A DNA stretch of 64,000 bases from Halalkalibaculum roseum (GTDB lineage Bacteria; Bacteroidota; Rhodothermia; Balneolales; Balneolaceae): positions 1 through 64,000 of the forward strand of contig NZ_JAALLT010000005.1 of assembly GCF_011059145.1 (NCBI RefSeq). Direction: 5' to 3'. The notes under the pieces were generated by a model. The model was not told the origin of the DNA, made no database searches, and was given only the letters and a program-made list of their open reading frames with translations. Below, piece after piece: positions 45,648 through 54,847 of the stretch. Position 1 is the stretch's first letter; each line of letters opens with the position of its first letter. A program made the position numbers and the translations under genes.

Positions 45648-46748
45648 TCAGTTTTCTTTTTCAGGATTCTGACGTGCCGAATGGATTTCTTCCTTTTCGG
45701 TATCTTCATTTACAATGCCCAGCCTGCGGGCTCTTTCCATCCACTTACGACGTGCCATTTGCTGCATATCATCAATAGCATCCACCTCATCCACGATTTC
45801 CATCCCCAGCAGCGTTTCAACCAAGTCTTCCATGGTCACTACTCCGGAGAATCCCCCATACTCATCAACAGCTACCGCAATGTGTTCCTGATTCTGGAGC
45901 AGTTTTTCAAAGAAATTCTGCAGCGAGATGGTCTCCGGAAGAATTAGTATCTCGCGTTTGAGATCCTTTAGCTTGATATCCTCGTTGCCTTTCGCCAGGC
46001 AAATAAGCAGGTCATTTTTGAGAATATATCCGGTAATATCGTCCTCCGTTTCTCCATAAACGGGTAGTCTGGAAAAGCGCAGTTCCTCTACCTGATCAAG
46101 AATATCGGCAACAGTCTTCTCTTCATTAAAGCCGACCACCACAATTCGCGGGGTCATAATATCCTTGATACGCAGGGATTTGAAGCGGACCAGGTTTTTC
46201 AAAATATCGGACTCCTCCTGTTCAAATATTCCCTCTTCCACCCCACGGTCGGCCAGCGCACTGAGCTCTTCCCTACTAAACGTGGCATGTTTCGTACTGC
46301 CGGAAAGCAATTTGGTAATCAACATGGAGAGCTGCACAAATGGGTAAAGTATCCAGATCATGCCTTTCAGAATGCGTCCGGAAACCGGTGCCAAGGTTCG
46401 CCAGTAGGTAGCTCCCAGCGTCTTTGGAATAATTTCGGAAAAGAATAGAATCATCAGCGTCAGCACCGCTGAGGTGATTCCCACGTAACCACTGCCGAAA
46501 ACCAGTTGTGCCTGTGCACCGACGCCGGCAGCCCCGACGGTATGTGCGATCGTATTCAGGGTAAGTATTGCAGATAGCGGTTGATCAATCTTATCTTTCA
46601 TGCCGCGCAGCATCTGACCGACACTCTGATTCTCTCTTTCCAGAACGGCTATATACGACTGATTTACAGAAAGCAATACCGCCTCCAGAATGGAACACAG
46701 AAATGATACGGCTATGGCAAGTATGAGGTAAAGAATTAATAGAGTCAT
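45648..46748 (-). CDS. CNNM/HlyC-type membrane protein with CBS domains
   Basis: A 366-residue protein: an N-terminal DUF21/CNNM transmembrane region (about 1-180, four spans, FFSEIIPKTLGATYWRTLAPVS) is followed by a pair of CBS domains (about 190-340) with VDEYGGFSGVVTMEDLVETLLGMEIVDE. There is no C-terminal CorC_HlyC transporter-associated domain, as the protein ends shortly after. Relatives (CorB/CNNM) export magnesium with ATP-Mg sensing by the CBS pair. The start ATG is at 46748. It is alone on the minus strand between two plus-strand genes. Confidence 0.88.
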   Translation of the reverse strand: MTLLILYLILAIAVSFLCSILEAVLLSVNQSYIAVLERENQSVGQMLRGMKDKIDQPLSAILTLNTIAHTVGAAGVGAQAQLVFGSGYVGITSAVLTLMILFFSEIIPKTLGATYWRTLAPVSGRILKGMIWILYPFVQLSMLITKLLSGSTKHATFSREELSALADRGVEEGIFEQEESDILKNLVRFKSLRIKDIMTPRIVVVGFNEEKTVADILDQVEELRFSRLPVYGETEDDITGYILKNDLLICLAKGNEDIKLKDLKREILILPETISLQNFFEKLLQNQEHIAVAVDEYGGFSGVVTMEDLVETLLGMEIVDEVDAIDDMQQMARRKWMERARRLGIVNEDTEKEEIHSARQNPEKEN

Positions 46749-46929
46749 AAAACATTAAAATAGCGTTTTTATCTTGCACCCCAAAGCTTTCTTACTTCCA
46801 AAAAATGTAAAACGGCTTACAGGTTGATATAAATCATCAGAGCGTATCAGAGGAAGATTAGCATTTAATCATTAGCCTGTAAATGCCTAACTTCTGCATT
46901 TTGATGAATAACCAAACCGTGTTAATGCA

Positions 46930-48897
46930 TTGCTTTCTTTAGAAAATATTACACTTTCGCTGGGCGACAGGCAACTGCTGGATGATATCAGCATCCTTAT
47001 CAATAAGGGGGAGCGTATCGGACTCGTAGGTCCGAACGGAGCCGGTAAGTCAACCCTTCTTAAAATTATCGCCGGTGAGATGGAGTTCAATGAGGGTACT
47101 ATTCAGCTATCGAAAGCTGAAACCGTGGGCTACTTGCCCCAGGACGGAGTAGACCCCGATCCGCAGCTTACGGTGATGGAAGAGGTTGAAAGTGCTTTTG
47201 AAGGAGTACTGCAACTGGAACAGGATGTTAAAGAGCTTCAACAGAAACTGGCTGATCTTGAACCGGGTAGCGATGCCTATGACGAAGCGATGAAGAAATA
47301 CGGGAAGCTTCAGGACCGATTGGAACAATCAGGTGCATATAGCCTGCATGCCGATATCGAAAAAATTCTGATGGGGCTCGGTTTTGATACCAAAGACTTT
47401 TTTCGTTCAACCCAGGAGTTCAGCGGTGGCTGGCTGATGCGTATAGCCCTGGCCAAACTATTACTGCAAAAACCCACCTACCTGCTGCTGGATGAGCCGA
47501 CCAACCACCTTGACATCGAATCCTTACAGTGGATAGAGAATTTCCTGCTTGAATACGAGGGAGCTGTAATCATTGTATCCCACGATAAAGCCTTTCTCAA
47601 TAAAATTACCAATCGCACCCTGGCTCTCGATCGGGGAGATATTAACGACTATGCAGGTAATTACGACTACTATGAGGAGAAACATGAAGAGCGTATGGAG
47701 CACCTGCGGCAAGCCTACAAGAATCAGCAGCGCGAGATAAAGCAGACACAGGAATTTATCGATCGTTTTCGCTACAAAGCCAGCAAAGCCAAGCAGGTAC
47801 AGAGCCGTATCAAACAGCTCGAAAAGATGGATGAGATAGAGTTGGATGAACACGAAGAGGAAATTTCGTTCTCTTTCCCACCGCCCGAACGAAGCGGTGC
47901 CCAGGTGATGAAGCTGGAAGATATCAGCAAGAGCTATGATGATGTGCAGGTTTTTGAGAACCTGACTTACACCGTTGACCGGGGTGACAAAATTGCCATT
48001 GTCGGTCCAAATGGAGCCGGAAAATCGACACTGGTGCGTATTCTCGCCGGACATGAGCCGGTTGATTCCGGAAATCGGGAGCCCGGTTATAATGTAACCA
48101 CATCTTACTTCGCACAGCACCAAGCCGATGAGCTCGATCTGAATGAGGATGTACTCGGTATCATGAGGGACGCTGCACCCAAGGAATCAGAAACCAGGCT
48201 GCGTACGATACTGGGTTGTTTCCTGTTCCAGGGTGATGATGTCTTTAAGAAAGTATCTGTACTCTCCGGCGGTGAGAAAAGCAGGCTTGCCCTTGCTCGC
48301 ATGCTACTGAACTCGGCGAACTTTATGATCTTTGACGAGCCGACCAACCATCTAGACATGCAGTCGAAAAACATTTTGCAGCAGGCCCTCGATCAGTATG
48401 AAGGTACTTTCATGATTGTATCCCACGATCGTGATTTTCTGGATCCGATAGTAAATAAAGTACTGGAGGTTCAGCCCGATTACATTCGCACCTACCTTGG
48501 AAATGTTTCCTATTACCTGCAGAAGAAAAAAGAGGAGGAGGAAGACCTTAAAGTTGAATCAACCGGAGGAAATGAAAGTCCGGATAAGGGTGGCAAGGAG
48601 CTATCCCGAAAAGAAGAGCGACGGATTGAAGCTGAAATACGACAAGCCAAATATCAAAAAGTTAAGCCCCTCAGTAAAAAGCTGGAAAAAACAGAATCAC
48701 GAATAGAGAAACTCGAACAGCGAAAAAAAGAGATCGAAGATAAAATGGCTGATTCCGGGTTTTATGATAATTCCGAACGAGTCAAAGAAACAACCATGGA
48801 GTATGAAAAGCTGAAGGCTGAGCTGGTAGAAGTTTATTCGGAATGGGAAGAGCTGGCTATGAAGATCAGTGAGATTGAAGAGGAGTTTGAGGTTTAG
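46930..48897 (+). CDS. ABC-F family ATPase
   Basis: A 655-residue soluble ABC-F protein with two nucleotide-binding domains and no membrane part. First: Walker A GPNGAGKST (34-42), signature FSGGWLMR, Walker B LLLDEPTNHLD. Second: GPNGAGKST near 360, LSGGEKSRLALARML, MIFDEPTNHLD. The linker (P-site tRNA-interaction motif region) lies between, and a C-terminal coiled coil of about 90 residues (KKLEKTESRIEKLEQRKKEIEDK) follows, as in the Uup/YheS type. These proteins bind the ribosome E site. The start is TTG at 46930. Confidence 0.93.
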   Translation: MLSLENITLSLGDRQLLDDISILINKGERIGLVGPNGAGKSTLLKIIAGEMEFNEGTIQLSKAETVGYLPQDGVDPDPQLTVMEEVESAFEGVLQLEQDVKELQQKLADLEPGSDAYDEAMKKYGKLQDRLEQSGAYSLHADIEKILMGLGFDTKDFFRSTQEFSGGWLMRIALAKLLLQKPTYLLLDEPTNHLDIESLQWIENFLLEYEGAVIIVSHDKAFLNKITNRTLALDRGDINDYAGNYDYYEEKHEERMEHLRQAYKNQQREIKQTQEFIDRFRYKASKAKQVQSRIKQLEKMDEIELDEHEEEISFSFPPPERSGAQVMKLEDISKSYDDVQVFENLTYTVDRGDKIAIVGPNGAGKSTLVRILAGHEPVDSGNREPGYNVTTSYFAQHQADELDLNEDVLGIMRDAAPKESETRLRTILGCFLFQGDDVFKKVSVLSGGEKSRLALARMLLNSANFMIFDEPTNHLDMQSKNILQQALDQYEGTFMIVSHDRDFLDPIVNKVLEVQPDYIRTYLGNVSYYLQKKKEEEEDLKVESTGGNESPDKGGKELSRKEERRIEAEIRQAKYQKVKPLSKKLEKTESRIEKLEQRKKEIEDKMADSGFYDNSERVKETTMEYEKLKAELVEVYSEWEELAMKISEIEEEFEV

Positions 48898-48903
48898 GGA
48901 TTA

Positions 48904-48924
48904 GGTATAGGGTATAAGGTAAAA
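48904..48924 (+). repeat. Heptamer tandem repeat, GGTATAR type (3 units)
   Basis: GGTATAG, GGTATAA and GGTAAAA follow the ABC-F stop by 6 bp. This is the same family as the arrays at 5405 and 49948. Confidence 0.75.
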
Positions 48925-49027
48925 GGGGAATAAGGTTGTTTAGTCAGGCTTTCTTTGTCCCTCTTAAAATGCTCTTCAACCTATTCTCGTTCTCTCTTCA
49001 ATCCTCTCAACGGTAGATGCTTGGCTT

Positions 49028-49042
49028 GGACGCTTCGCGTTC
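49028..49042 (+). repeat. Dispersed intergenic hairpin element, copy 3
   Basis: GGACGC pairs with GCGTTC (one G-U) over a TTC loop. GGTAGAT (49012-49018) and ATCTACTACC (near 49053-49062) form an outer arm. It lacks the exact 16-mer of copies 1 and 2. The rest of 48925-49172 contains no evident gene. Confidence 0.5.
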
Positions 49043-49172
49043 GTTTCCTAAAATCTACTACCCTTACCGTAAGTACTCGAGAAGCGAATCAGCTTATAAT
49101 TATCGAAGTTTAATTTTAAGACAGCATTGAGTAACCTATACCCATTACCGCTTCAATTTAACATATAGTAAT

Positions 49173-49940
49173 ATGGGAAAACTTAACGGGAAAGTAGCCT
49201 TGGTAACCGGGGCTACAAAGGGAATTGGCAAAGCCATTGCAGAACTTATGGCAGCGGAGGGAGCTACAGTGGCACTAAACGGCCGGGATGCAGTTGCAGG
49301 TGAAATGATAGTAAAGAACATCTTGGGACAAGGACAAAAAGCTGTCTTTTTGAAGGCAGATCTCAGTTCACCCGAGGCGAACCATAACCTGATTGCCTCG
49401 GTCATCGAAAATCTCGGCGGGCTCGACATACTTATTCCCAATGCCGGAGTTTTGGGTCTAGGATCGGTAACAGATGTCAGCATCGAAACCTGGCGTAGAA
49501 CATTGGATATCAACCTGAACTCGGTTTTCTATCTTTTGCGCGCTGCCATTCCCCACCTGAAGGCTGATGGAAAGAGTGGTTCAGTCGTAGTCACAGGATC
49601 CATAGCCGCCCATAAGGGCTTTCCTAATCATGCCGCCTACTGTGCATCCAAAGGAGCCCTGGAAGCACTCGTCAAGCAGGCTGCGGTTGATTATGCTCCC
49701 GAAATCCGCATCAACATGGTTAATCCCGGCCCGACAGACACCGAACTCTACAAAAATTCTGCCGTTGCATTTTCTAACCCGGAGACGGTACTGGATAAAG
49801 TGCCCGACACACTGCCCATGAAACGCATCGCCAATCCCGGAGAAATTGCAAAGGCCGTCCTCTTTCTGGCAAGCGATGATTCATCCTGGACTACCGGTTC
49901 TGTATTAACGGTAGATGGTGGCGCCTCTGCAGCGGGGTGA
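49173..49940 (+). CDS. Classical short-chain dehydrogenase/reductase (FabG-like)
   Basis: A 255-residue oxidoreductase of the classical SDR family. Seen: the cofactor motif TGATKGIG (13-20), NAGVLG, the catalytic serine in VVVTGSIAAHKG and the YCASK motif (Tyr and Lys present), and the C-terminal TGSVLTVDGGASAAG. It probably uses NADP(H); a basic ADP-ribose phosphate site is suggested by LNGRD. The substrate is unknown; it is not in a fatty-acid gene cluster, so the name FabG is not applied. It is flanked by GGTATAA-type repeats. Confidence 0.9.
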   Translation: MGKLNGKVALVTGATKGIGKAIAELMAAEGATVALNGRDAVAGEMIVKNILGQGQKAVFLKADLSSPEANHNLIASVIENLGGLDILIPNAGVLGLGSVTDVSIETWRRTLDINLNSVFYLLRAAIPHLKADGKSGSVVVTGSIAAHKGFPNHAAYCASKGALEALVKQAAVDYAPEIRINMVNPGPTDTELYKNSAVAFSNPETVLDKVPDTLPMKRIANPGEIAKAVLFLASDDSSWTTGSVLTVDGGASAAG

Positions 49941-49947
49941 GATGAAA

Positions 49948-49970
49948 GGTATAAGGTATAGGGTATAAGG
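49948..49970 (+). repeat. Left arm of an inverted pair of GGTATAR arrays (23 bp)
   Basis: Three heptamers (GGTATAA, GGTATAG, GGTATAA) plus GG. The right arm at 50078-50100 is the inverse with a single mismatch. Both lie between the convergent SDR and VOC genes. Confidence 0.9.
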
Positions 49971-50077
49971 TCAGCCTAGTAAATATACACGTAGTGTGCG
50001 AAAGCTGCGTCTACTACAGAGCAGGTTGACGATAGCTGAATGTGAGTTGATTGACGATAAGTTCATAATTAGATAAT

Positions 50078-50129
50078 CCTTATACCGTATACCTTATACC
50101 TTTCTACCCCATCTCCTATACCTTATACC
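50078..50129 (-). repeat. Right arm of the inverted GGTATAR pair and decaying continuation
   Basis: 50078-50100 is the 23-bp inverse of the left arm (22 of 23). 50101-50129 carries further degenerate units. The 107-bp loop between the arms has no gene. Confidence 0.88.
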
Positions 50130-50133
50130 TCAA

Positions 50134-50562
50134 CTACTTGGCAAATATCTGCTCTTTATTCCTAAAAGCTTTGAATTCAAGGGCGTTACCGCTAGGATCC
50201 AGAAAAAACATGGTGGCCTGTTCTCCCGGCTTTCCTTTAAACCGCACATAAGGCTCAATAACAAAATCCACATTCTCTGATTCTAAGCGTTCAGCGAGCT
50301 CTTCCCACTCGTCCCATTCAAGTATAAGTCCGAAATGCTTTGCCGGTACCTCATGGCCATCGACCTCATTGGTGCTGGATTTACCTGCCTCTTCCGGACT
50401 CAGGTGAGCCACGACCTGGTGTCCCCAAAAATTAAAGTCTATCCACTTGTCAGAACTCCTTCCTGTTTCACAGCCCAGGATATCGCGGTAAAAGTGAAGG
50501 GTCTGTTCCAGGTCAGAGACAGGAAATGCCAAGTGAAAAGGTTGAATCTTTTTTTCAGACAT
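50134..50562 (-). CDS. VOC-family (glyoxalase/bleomycin-resistance-like) protein
   Basis: A 142-residue vicinal-oxygen-chelate protein with two beta-alpha-beta-beta-beta modules: [26 protein letters not shown] at the start and [15 protein letters not shown] at the end. Candidate metal ligands are His8, an internal His and Glu in ALEFK. The sub-family (glyoxalase, dioxygenase or resistance) cannot be decided. It is divergent from the hydrolase gene at 50640 (77-bp gap). Confidence 0.85.
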   Translation of the reverse strand: MSEKKIQPFHLAFPVSDLEQTLHFYRDILGCETGRSSDKWIDFNFWGHQVVAHLSPEEAGKSSTNEVDGHEVPAKHFGLILEWDEWEELAERLESENVDFVIEPYVRFKGKPGEQATMFFLDPSGNALEFKAFRNKEQIFAK

Positions 50563-50639
50563 AGGTCAAGAGGAATTATTTGAATATGCAGTTGATTGTT
50601 TGTTTAATTGCTATTGAAAATATAAATCCCGTACAGATT

Positions 50640-51398
50640 ATGAAATCTAAAAAGCTTGAATTTCCCGGCCACTCAGGTGAACTCCTCTCCGCTCGACTGG
50701 ATTTTCCGGATGATGGTGAGGCAAAATCTTATGTACTGTTTGCACATTGTTTTACCTGCTCAAAAAATCTGAGCGCGGTAGGCAACATTGCTCGGGCATT
50801 AAATGAAGAAGGTTTTGCTGTTTTCCGCTTTGACTTTACTGGACTGGGTGAAAGTGAGGGTGATTTTGCAAATACCAATTTCTCCTCAAATATTGATGAT
50901 TTGATAGCTGCTTCTCAGTATTTGGCAAATGAGTATCGGGCTCCCGGCATCCTGGTCGGTCACTCACTTGGAGGCGCCGCTGTGCTACAAGCCGCCCACG
51001 ACATTGAAAGCTGCAAAGCAGTAGCGACCATAGGAGCTCCCTCCAATCCTGATCATGTAAAGAAAAATTTCAAACCCAAGCTGGATGAAATAGAAGAAAG
51101 GGGTGAAGCGGAGGTAACGCTGGCCGGACGCTCTTTTTTAATAAAAAAGCAATTTCTGGACGATCTGAATCGAGCAAATATGAAGAATCGGATTATTAAC
51201 CTTGGACGAGCACTGGTTATATTTCACTCACCCATTGATAATACGGTGGGAATTGACAACGCAGCTGAAATTTTTATCCAGGCAAAACATCCCAAAAGTT
51301 TTATATCTCTGGATAATGCCGACCATCTTTTATCTAATGAGGAAGATAGCAGCTATGTAGGTTCTATGCTCGCAACATGGTCTTCGAAATATCTTTGA
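50640..51398 (+). CDS. Alpha/beta hydrolase (hydrolase half of a hydrolase/OsmC-type protein)
   Basis: A 252-residue alpha/beta-fold hydrolase starting at ATG 50640 (MKSKKLEF); the frame extends upstream but lacks family similarity. Seen: the oxyanion-side FAHCFTCSKNLSAVGNIARAL, the nucleophile in VGHSLGGAAV, the Asp in FHSPIDNTV and the His in LDNADHLLS. The FAHCFTC start is typical of bifunctional hydrolase/OsmC proteins, but the C-terminal OsmC peroxiredoxin domain is missing: the stop comes right after the hydrolase. Substrate unknown. Confidence 0.85.
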   Translation: MKSKKLEFPGHSGELLSARLDFPDDGEAKSYVLFAHCFTCSKNLSAVGNIARALNEEGFAVFRFDFTGLGESEGDFANTNFSSNIDDLIAASQYLANEYRAPGILVGHSLGGAAVLQAAHDIESCKAVATIGAPSNPDHVKKNFKPKLDEIEERGEAEVTLAGRSFLIKKQFLDDLNRANMKNRIINLGRALVIFHSPIDNTVGIDNAAEIFIQAKHPKSFISLDNADHLLSNEEDSSYVGSMLATWSSKYL

Positions 51399-51467
51399 TT
51401 TGAATGCCTAACAATCACATCTTGTTACGATTAAGGAAATCGATAATCATTAATCAGTAAAAGTACT

Positions 51468-52049
51468 ATGAAATTATTTAAAAATATTTTTCTGGGATTA
51501 TTTGCATTAGCATTCGTTGCGGCCGGTTGTGCGCAGCAAACCGAAGAAAGCTCACAGGAAATGGATGCGCAGAGCATGCAAGAGACTACCGACTTCACCA
51601 AAGCGGTAGCCCAAATCCATGCAAAGGATGGTGGAGAAGTCCTCGGTTCTGTAACTTTTGAGCAGTCAGATGAGGGGGTAAATGTCAATGCACAGCTTTC
51701 CGGTCTTGAAGAAGGAAAACATGGGTTCCACATTCACCAGTACGGTGACTGTACAGCAGCTGATTTGACCTCTGCAGGAGGGCATTATAACCCATACAAC
51801 ACACAACATGGCGCACCCACTGATTCTGTGCGACATATGGGCGACATGGGTAATCTACCGGTTGGAGAAGATGGAAACGGTACATTGGATTACCTAGACA
51901 GCATGATAGAACTAAATGGTGCAAACAGCATTATCGGTAGAGCTATTATAATCCATAGCGGTGCCGATGATCTCTCTTCTCAACCTTCAGGTGCTGCAGG
52001 AGAACGAGTCGCCTGTGGTGTAATCGGTGTTGCCAATACCGGAGAATAG
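51468..52049 (+). CDS. sodC: Cu/Zn superoxide dismutase lipoprotein
   Basis: A 193-residue periplasmic or surface superoxide dismutase. The signal peptide ends with lipobox VAAGC (Cys about 21), so the protein is lipidated. Copper/zinc ligands are seen in GFHIHQYGDC, in the GGHYNPYNTQHG region with HMGDMG, and in IIHSGADD. The cysteine pair for the intramolecular disulfide is Cys in GDC and in VACGV. It would remove superoxide outside the cytoplasm. It starts at ATG 51468, 69 bp after the hydrolase gene. Confidence 0.95.
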   Translation: MKLFKNIFLGLFALAFVAAGCAQQTEESSQEMDAQSMQETTDFTKAVAQIHAKDGGEVLGSVTFEQSDEGVNVNAQLSGLEEGKHGFHIHQYGDCTAADLTSAGGHYNPYNTQHGAPTDSVRHMGDMGNLPVGEDGNGTLDYLDSMIELNGANSIIGRAIIIHSGADDLSSQPSGAAGERVACGVIGVANTGE

Positions 52050-52096
52050 TACATTTTTTTCAGGAATCATCCTCTCAGGTCAAAGACCGTTTTGGG

Positions 52097-53086
52097 CTAC
52101 TGACCGGGAGGATTTGATTCTTTGAAACCATCAGTCAATACAAAAAAGATTACCATTCCGGCAACAAAGGTCATAGCAGAGACCCCAATCAACACGCCTG
52201 AAGGCTGAATTATCAGTATGGCAGCTACAAACTGTACTATGATGATTAGATAGAGAAGATAAGCTATAGCCAATCTTTTTATTTTGTTCACAAAATAAGC
52301 ACCGAAGGGAGCCCCCAGCATTACCACCGGTATACAAACCAGCCAGAAATCAATGGCTTCCTGTTGCATGTCCTGCAATATAAAGAAGTGAAGAAGAGTA
52401 CCGACCACAGCGTTCGAAGCCATAAGTATTACAGAAGTCGGTGTTGCTATCTTTTCAGATAAATTGTACTTGAGCGTTACGAAAGCGAATGTACAGATGT
52501 CTATTCCATTTCCGAATATGGCACTGAGAATACCTCCCAGCATTCCGATGAAAAACAGTTCCGCTTTTTGCCGACCGTTCAGTGACGATAAAGAAGTTAC
52601 TGTGTCTCTTTTCCTGATGTGGTTGATTACAAAAAGTGCGATTCCGAAACTCAACCAAAAAGAGACAAAGACCATTTTAGCATAGGCCGGTGATACCAGC
52701 GGTACAATGAAAAAAGTGGCCAGAATAATACCGAGGGTCCCCCCCGACATGGCCAGCCAGAGATAGGTTTTTTCAATGGTTATGCGTTTGGCTACAATCC
52801 AGAGTGTTGCTGCGGTCATGCCGATGCTCTGAATGGCAAGGCTGAAATTACGGGCGACATCCGGTGCGATTTGAAAACCGAGAGTCATAACAGGATAGGC
52901 AATAGCCCCTCCCCCCTCTGAACTGGCCCCGGCTATGAACGAACCAAAGATCATAGTCACAGTCATGTACCAGTCTCTCAGAAAAAGTACCCAGCTTTCA
53001 CTCAGATTCATATAACTGACCCAGACCAGGTAAACCAGCAGTACCGGGAGTCCGAATATCAGAAGGGTTCTCTTATCAAGTTTCAT
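52097..53086 (-). CDS. TauE/SafE-family membrane exporter
   Basis: A 329-residue protein with about eight membrane helices and the TauE/SafE signature GSFIAGASSEGGGAIAYPVMTL near residues 46-67. The family exports sulfite or organosulfur anions in some bacteria, but many members are uncharacterised. The second internal repeat has FIGMLGGILSAIFGNGIDICTF. It is transcribed after glyS but the terminator hairpin at 53128 separates them. Confidence 0.85.
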   Translation of the reverse strand: MKLDKRTLLIFGLPVLLVYLVWVSYMNLSESWVLFLRDWYMTVTMIFGSFIAGASSEGGGAIAYPVMTLGFQIAPDVARNFSLAIQSIGMTAATLWIVAKRITIEKTYLWLAMSGGTLGIILATFFIVPLVSPAYAKMVFVSFWLSFGIALFVINHIRKRDTVTSLSSLNGRQKAELFFIGMLGGILSAIFGNGIDICTFAFVTLKYNLSEKIATPTSVILMASNAVVGTLLHFFILQDMQQEAIDFWLVCIPVVMLGAPFGAYFVNKIKRLAIAYLLYLIIIVQFVAAILIIQPSGVLIGVSAMTFVAGMVIFFVLTDGFKESNPPGQ

Positions 53087-53127
53087 TTCACATTCTTTGT
53101 TAGGAATTTTCGTTTAGACCATACAAT

Positions 53128-53156
53128 AAAACCTTGCCGGAATCCGACAAGGTTTT
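53128..53156 (-). terminator. Intrinsic terminator of glyS
   Basis: AAAACCTTG and CAAGGTTTT form a 9-bp stem with an 11-base loop; the loop itself has CGG/CCG pairing. A second hairpin (53170-53193, AACCATAACC with GGTTATGGTT) contains the glyS stop codon. Both lie between glyS and the TauE gene. Confidence 0.8.
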
Positions 53157-53185
53157 GACAATGTGACCCAACCATAACCCTCCGG

Positions 53186-54655
53186 TTATGGTTTCCAGGA
53201 TTTCATTTTTTCTGACAGCACCTCTTTGATGCGACTGACGGGAACCCGATCCTGGGTCATATCATCGCGGTAACGAATGGTTACGGTATCTTCCCCTTCC
53301 GATTCTACCCCGTCGAAATCAACCGTGATACAGAACGGCGTTCCGGCTTCATCCTGACGGCGGTACCTCTTGCCTATTGAACCGGACTCATCATACAACA
53401 CATTATAGTCTTCCCGTAAATCTGCCGTTATTTTATGGGCAAGATCCTGAAGCTTGTCTTTTTTGATCAGGGGAAAAATCCCCACTTTGGTGGGTGCAAT
53501 CTCGGGGTTCAGCTTCAGTACTGTACGGGTGTCACCGTCCACTTCTTCTTCACGATATGCATCGCAAAGTACCATGAGAACTGTGCGATCCAGGCCAACC
53601 GAGGTTTCAATGACATAGGGGGTATATCGCTTCTGTTGCTGCTGGTCGTAAAATTCCAGCTTCTTCCCTGAATGTTCGGCGTGCTGGGTAAGGTCAAAAT
53701 CCGTTCGGTTGTGGATACCTTCTACTTCCTGCCAACCTATGGGGTATTCATACTGTATATCGGCAGCGGCTGCAGCATAGTGAGCCAGCTTGTCTTCTGG
53801 ATGAGGATGGGTCCGTAATTTACTCTCACGAATGCCCAGCTCTTTGTGCCATGCGATGCGCTCCTCGAGCCAGCGATCATACTGTTCGGCATCGGTACCC
53901 GGCTCCACAAAATACTGCATCTCCATCTGCTCAAATTCCCTCATACGGAATACAAACTGCCGCGCTACCACCTCATTGCGAAAGGCCTTACCGACCTGGG
54001 CAATTCCGAAAGGAATCTGCTGGCGGGAAGTATCCATCACATTTTTAAAATTGACAAAAATACCCTGTGCTGTTTCCGGGCGCAGGTAAACGGCATCCTC
54101 TTCCCCGCTTCCCGAGGAGGTAGCTCCAAACTGGGTTTTAAACATCAGGTTGAACTGCCTTACTTCCGTCCAGTCAAAGGCTCCTGATTCCGGTGCCCGA
54201 ATCTCATTTTCCATGATGATTTTATGCAGATCCTCACAGAGCCCTTCCCTGCTGCCGGCCGTATCCAACATCTGCTGCAGCTCGTCGGCTTCCTCGAACT
54301 TTTCATTACTCCTCAGTTTGGCAATTTCACCTTCGATGAGCATGTCAGCCCGGTAGCGCTTTTTCGACTGCTTGTCATCAATCATGGGATCATTAAAGCC
54401 TTCCACATGACCGCTGGCTTTCCAGACATCAGGATGCATAAATATGGCGGCATCCACGCCCACAATATTCTCGTATTTCTGGGTCATGGCCTTCCACCAG
54501 TTATCCCTGATATTCCGTTTCAGTTCTACTCCCAGCGGGCCGTAATCATATACCGCTCCCAGCCCCCCGTAAATGTCAGATGATTGAAAGATAAAACCGC
54601 GTGCTTTGGCCAGTGAAACAATTTTGTCTAGACTATCCAATTCTTTTACAGACAT
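53186..54655 (-). CDS. glyS: Glycyl-tRNA synthetase, dimeric type
   Basis: A 489-residue single-chain class II synthetase of the alpha2 type that charges tRNA-Gly. Seen: the start SLDKIVSLAKARGFIFQSSDIYGGLGAVYDYGPLG, motif 2 with RNEVVARQFVFRMREFEQME, the loop YVIETSVGLDRTVLMVL (motif 3), and the C-terminal anticodon-binding domain (about 375-485). Length is normal. Start ATG at 54655. Its stop codon lies within a hairpin, followed by an intrinsic terminator. Confidence 0.97.
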   Translation of the reverse strand: MSVKELDSLDKIVSLAKARGFIFQSSDIYGGLGAVYDYGPLGVELKRNIRDNWWKAMTQKYENIVGVDAAIFMHPDVWKASGHVEGFNDPMIDDKQSKKRYRADMLIEGEIAKLRSNEKFEEADELQQMLDTAGSREGLCEDLHKIIMENEIRAPESGAFDWTEVRQFNLMFKTQFGATSSGSGEEDAVYLRPETAQGIFVNFKNVMDTSRQQIPFGIAQVGKAFRNEVVARQFVFRMREFEQMEMQYFVEPGTDAEQYDRWLEERIAWHKELGIRESKLRTHPHPEDKLAHYAAAAADIQYEYPIGWQEVEGIHNRTDFDLTQHAEHSGKKLEFYDQQQQKRYTPYVIETSVGLDRTVLMVLCDAYREEEVDGDTRTVLKLNPEIAPTKVGIFPLIKKDKLQDLAHKITADLREDYNVLYDESGSIGKRYRRQDEAGTPFCITVDFDGVESEGEDTVTIRYRDDMTQDRVPVSRIKEVLSEKMKSWKP

Positions 54656-54692
54656 GTAAATACAAAAATACTTAGTGTTGAAATTGAAAGGC

Positions 54693-54700
54693 CAAAGATA
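54693..54700 (-). promoter_or_regulatory. Candidate -7 element (TATCTTTG) of glyS
   Basis: TATCTTTG on the minus strand matches TAnnTTTG exactly, 37 bp before the glyS ATG. No clear -33 TTG was found at the usual distance. Confidence 0.35.
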
Positions 54701-54847
54701 GTAAAATTTAGAGCTTTAATTAATGTCCCTTTTATCGCTATCTTTAGGGCTTCATTTCAGACATATCCTCTAAAGGTCTTCCTTTCAAAAGTTAATTCAT
54801 GGATATGGTATCCTGAGTACAACACTAATTAATTTCATTTTTGATAG

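Noticed and set aside
47524-48123. 199-codon reading frame on the minus strand
   Set aside because: It lies wholly inside the well-conserved ABC-F gene in antisense and shows no protein-like motif.
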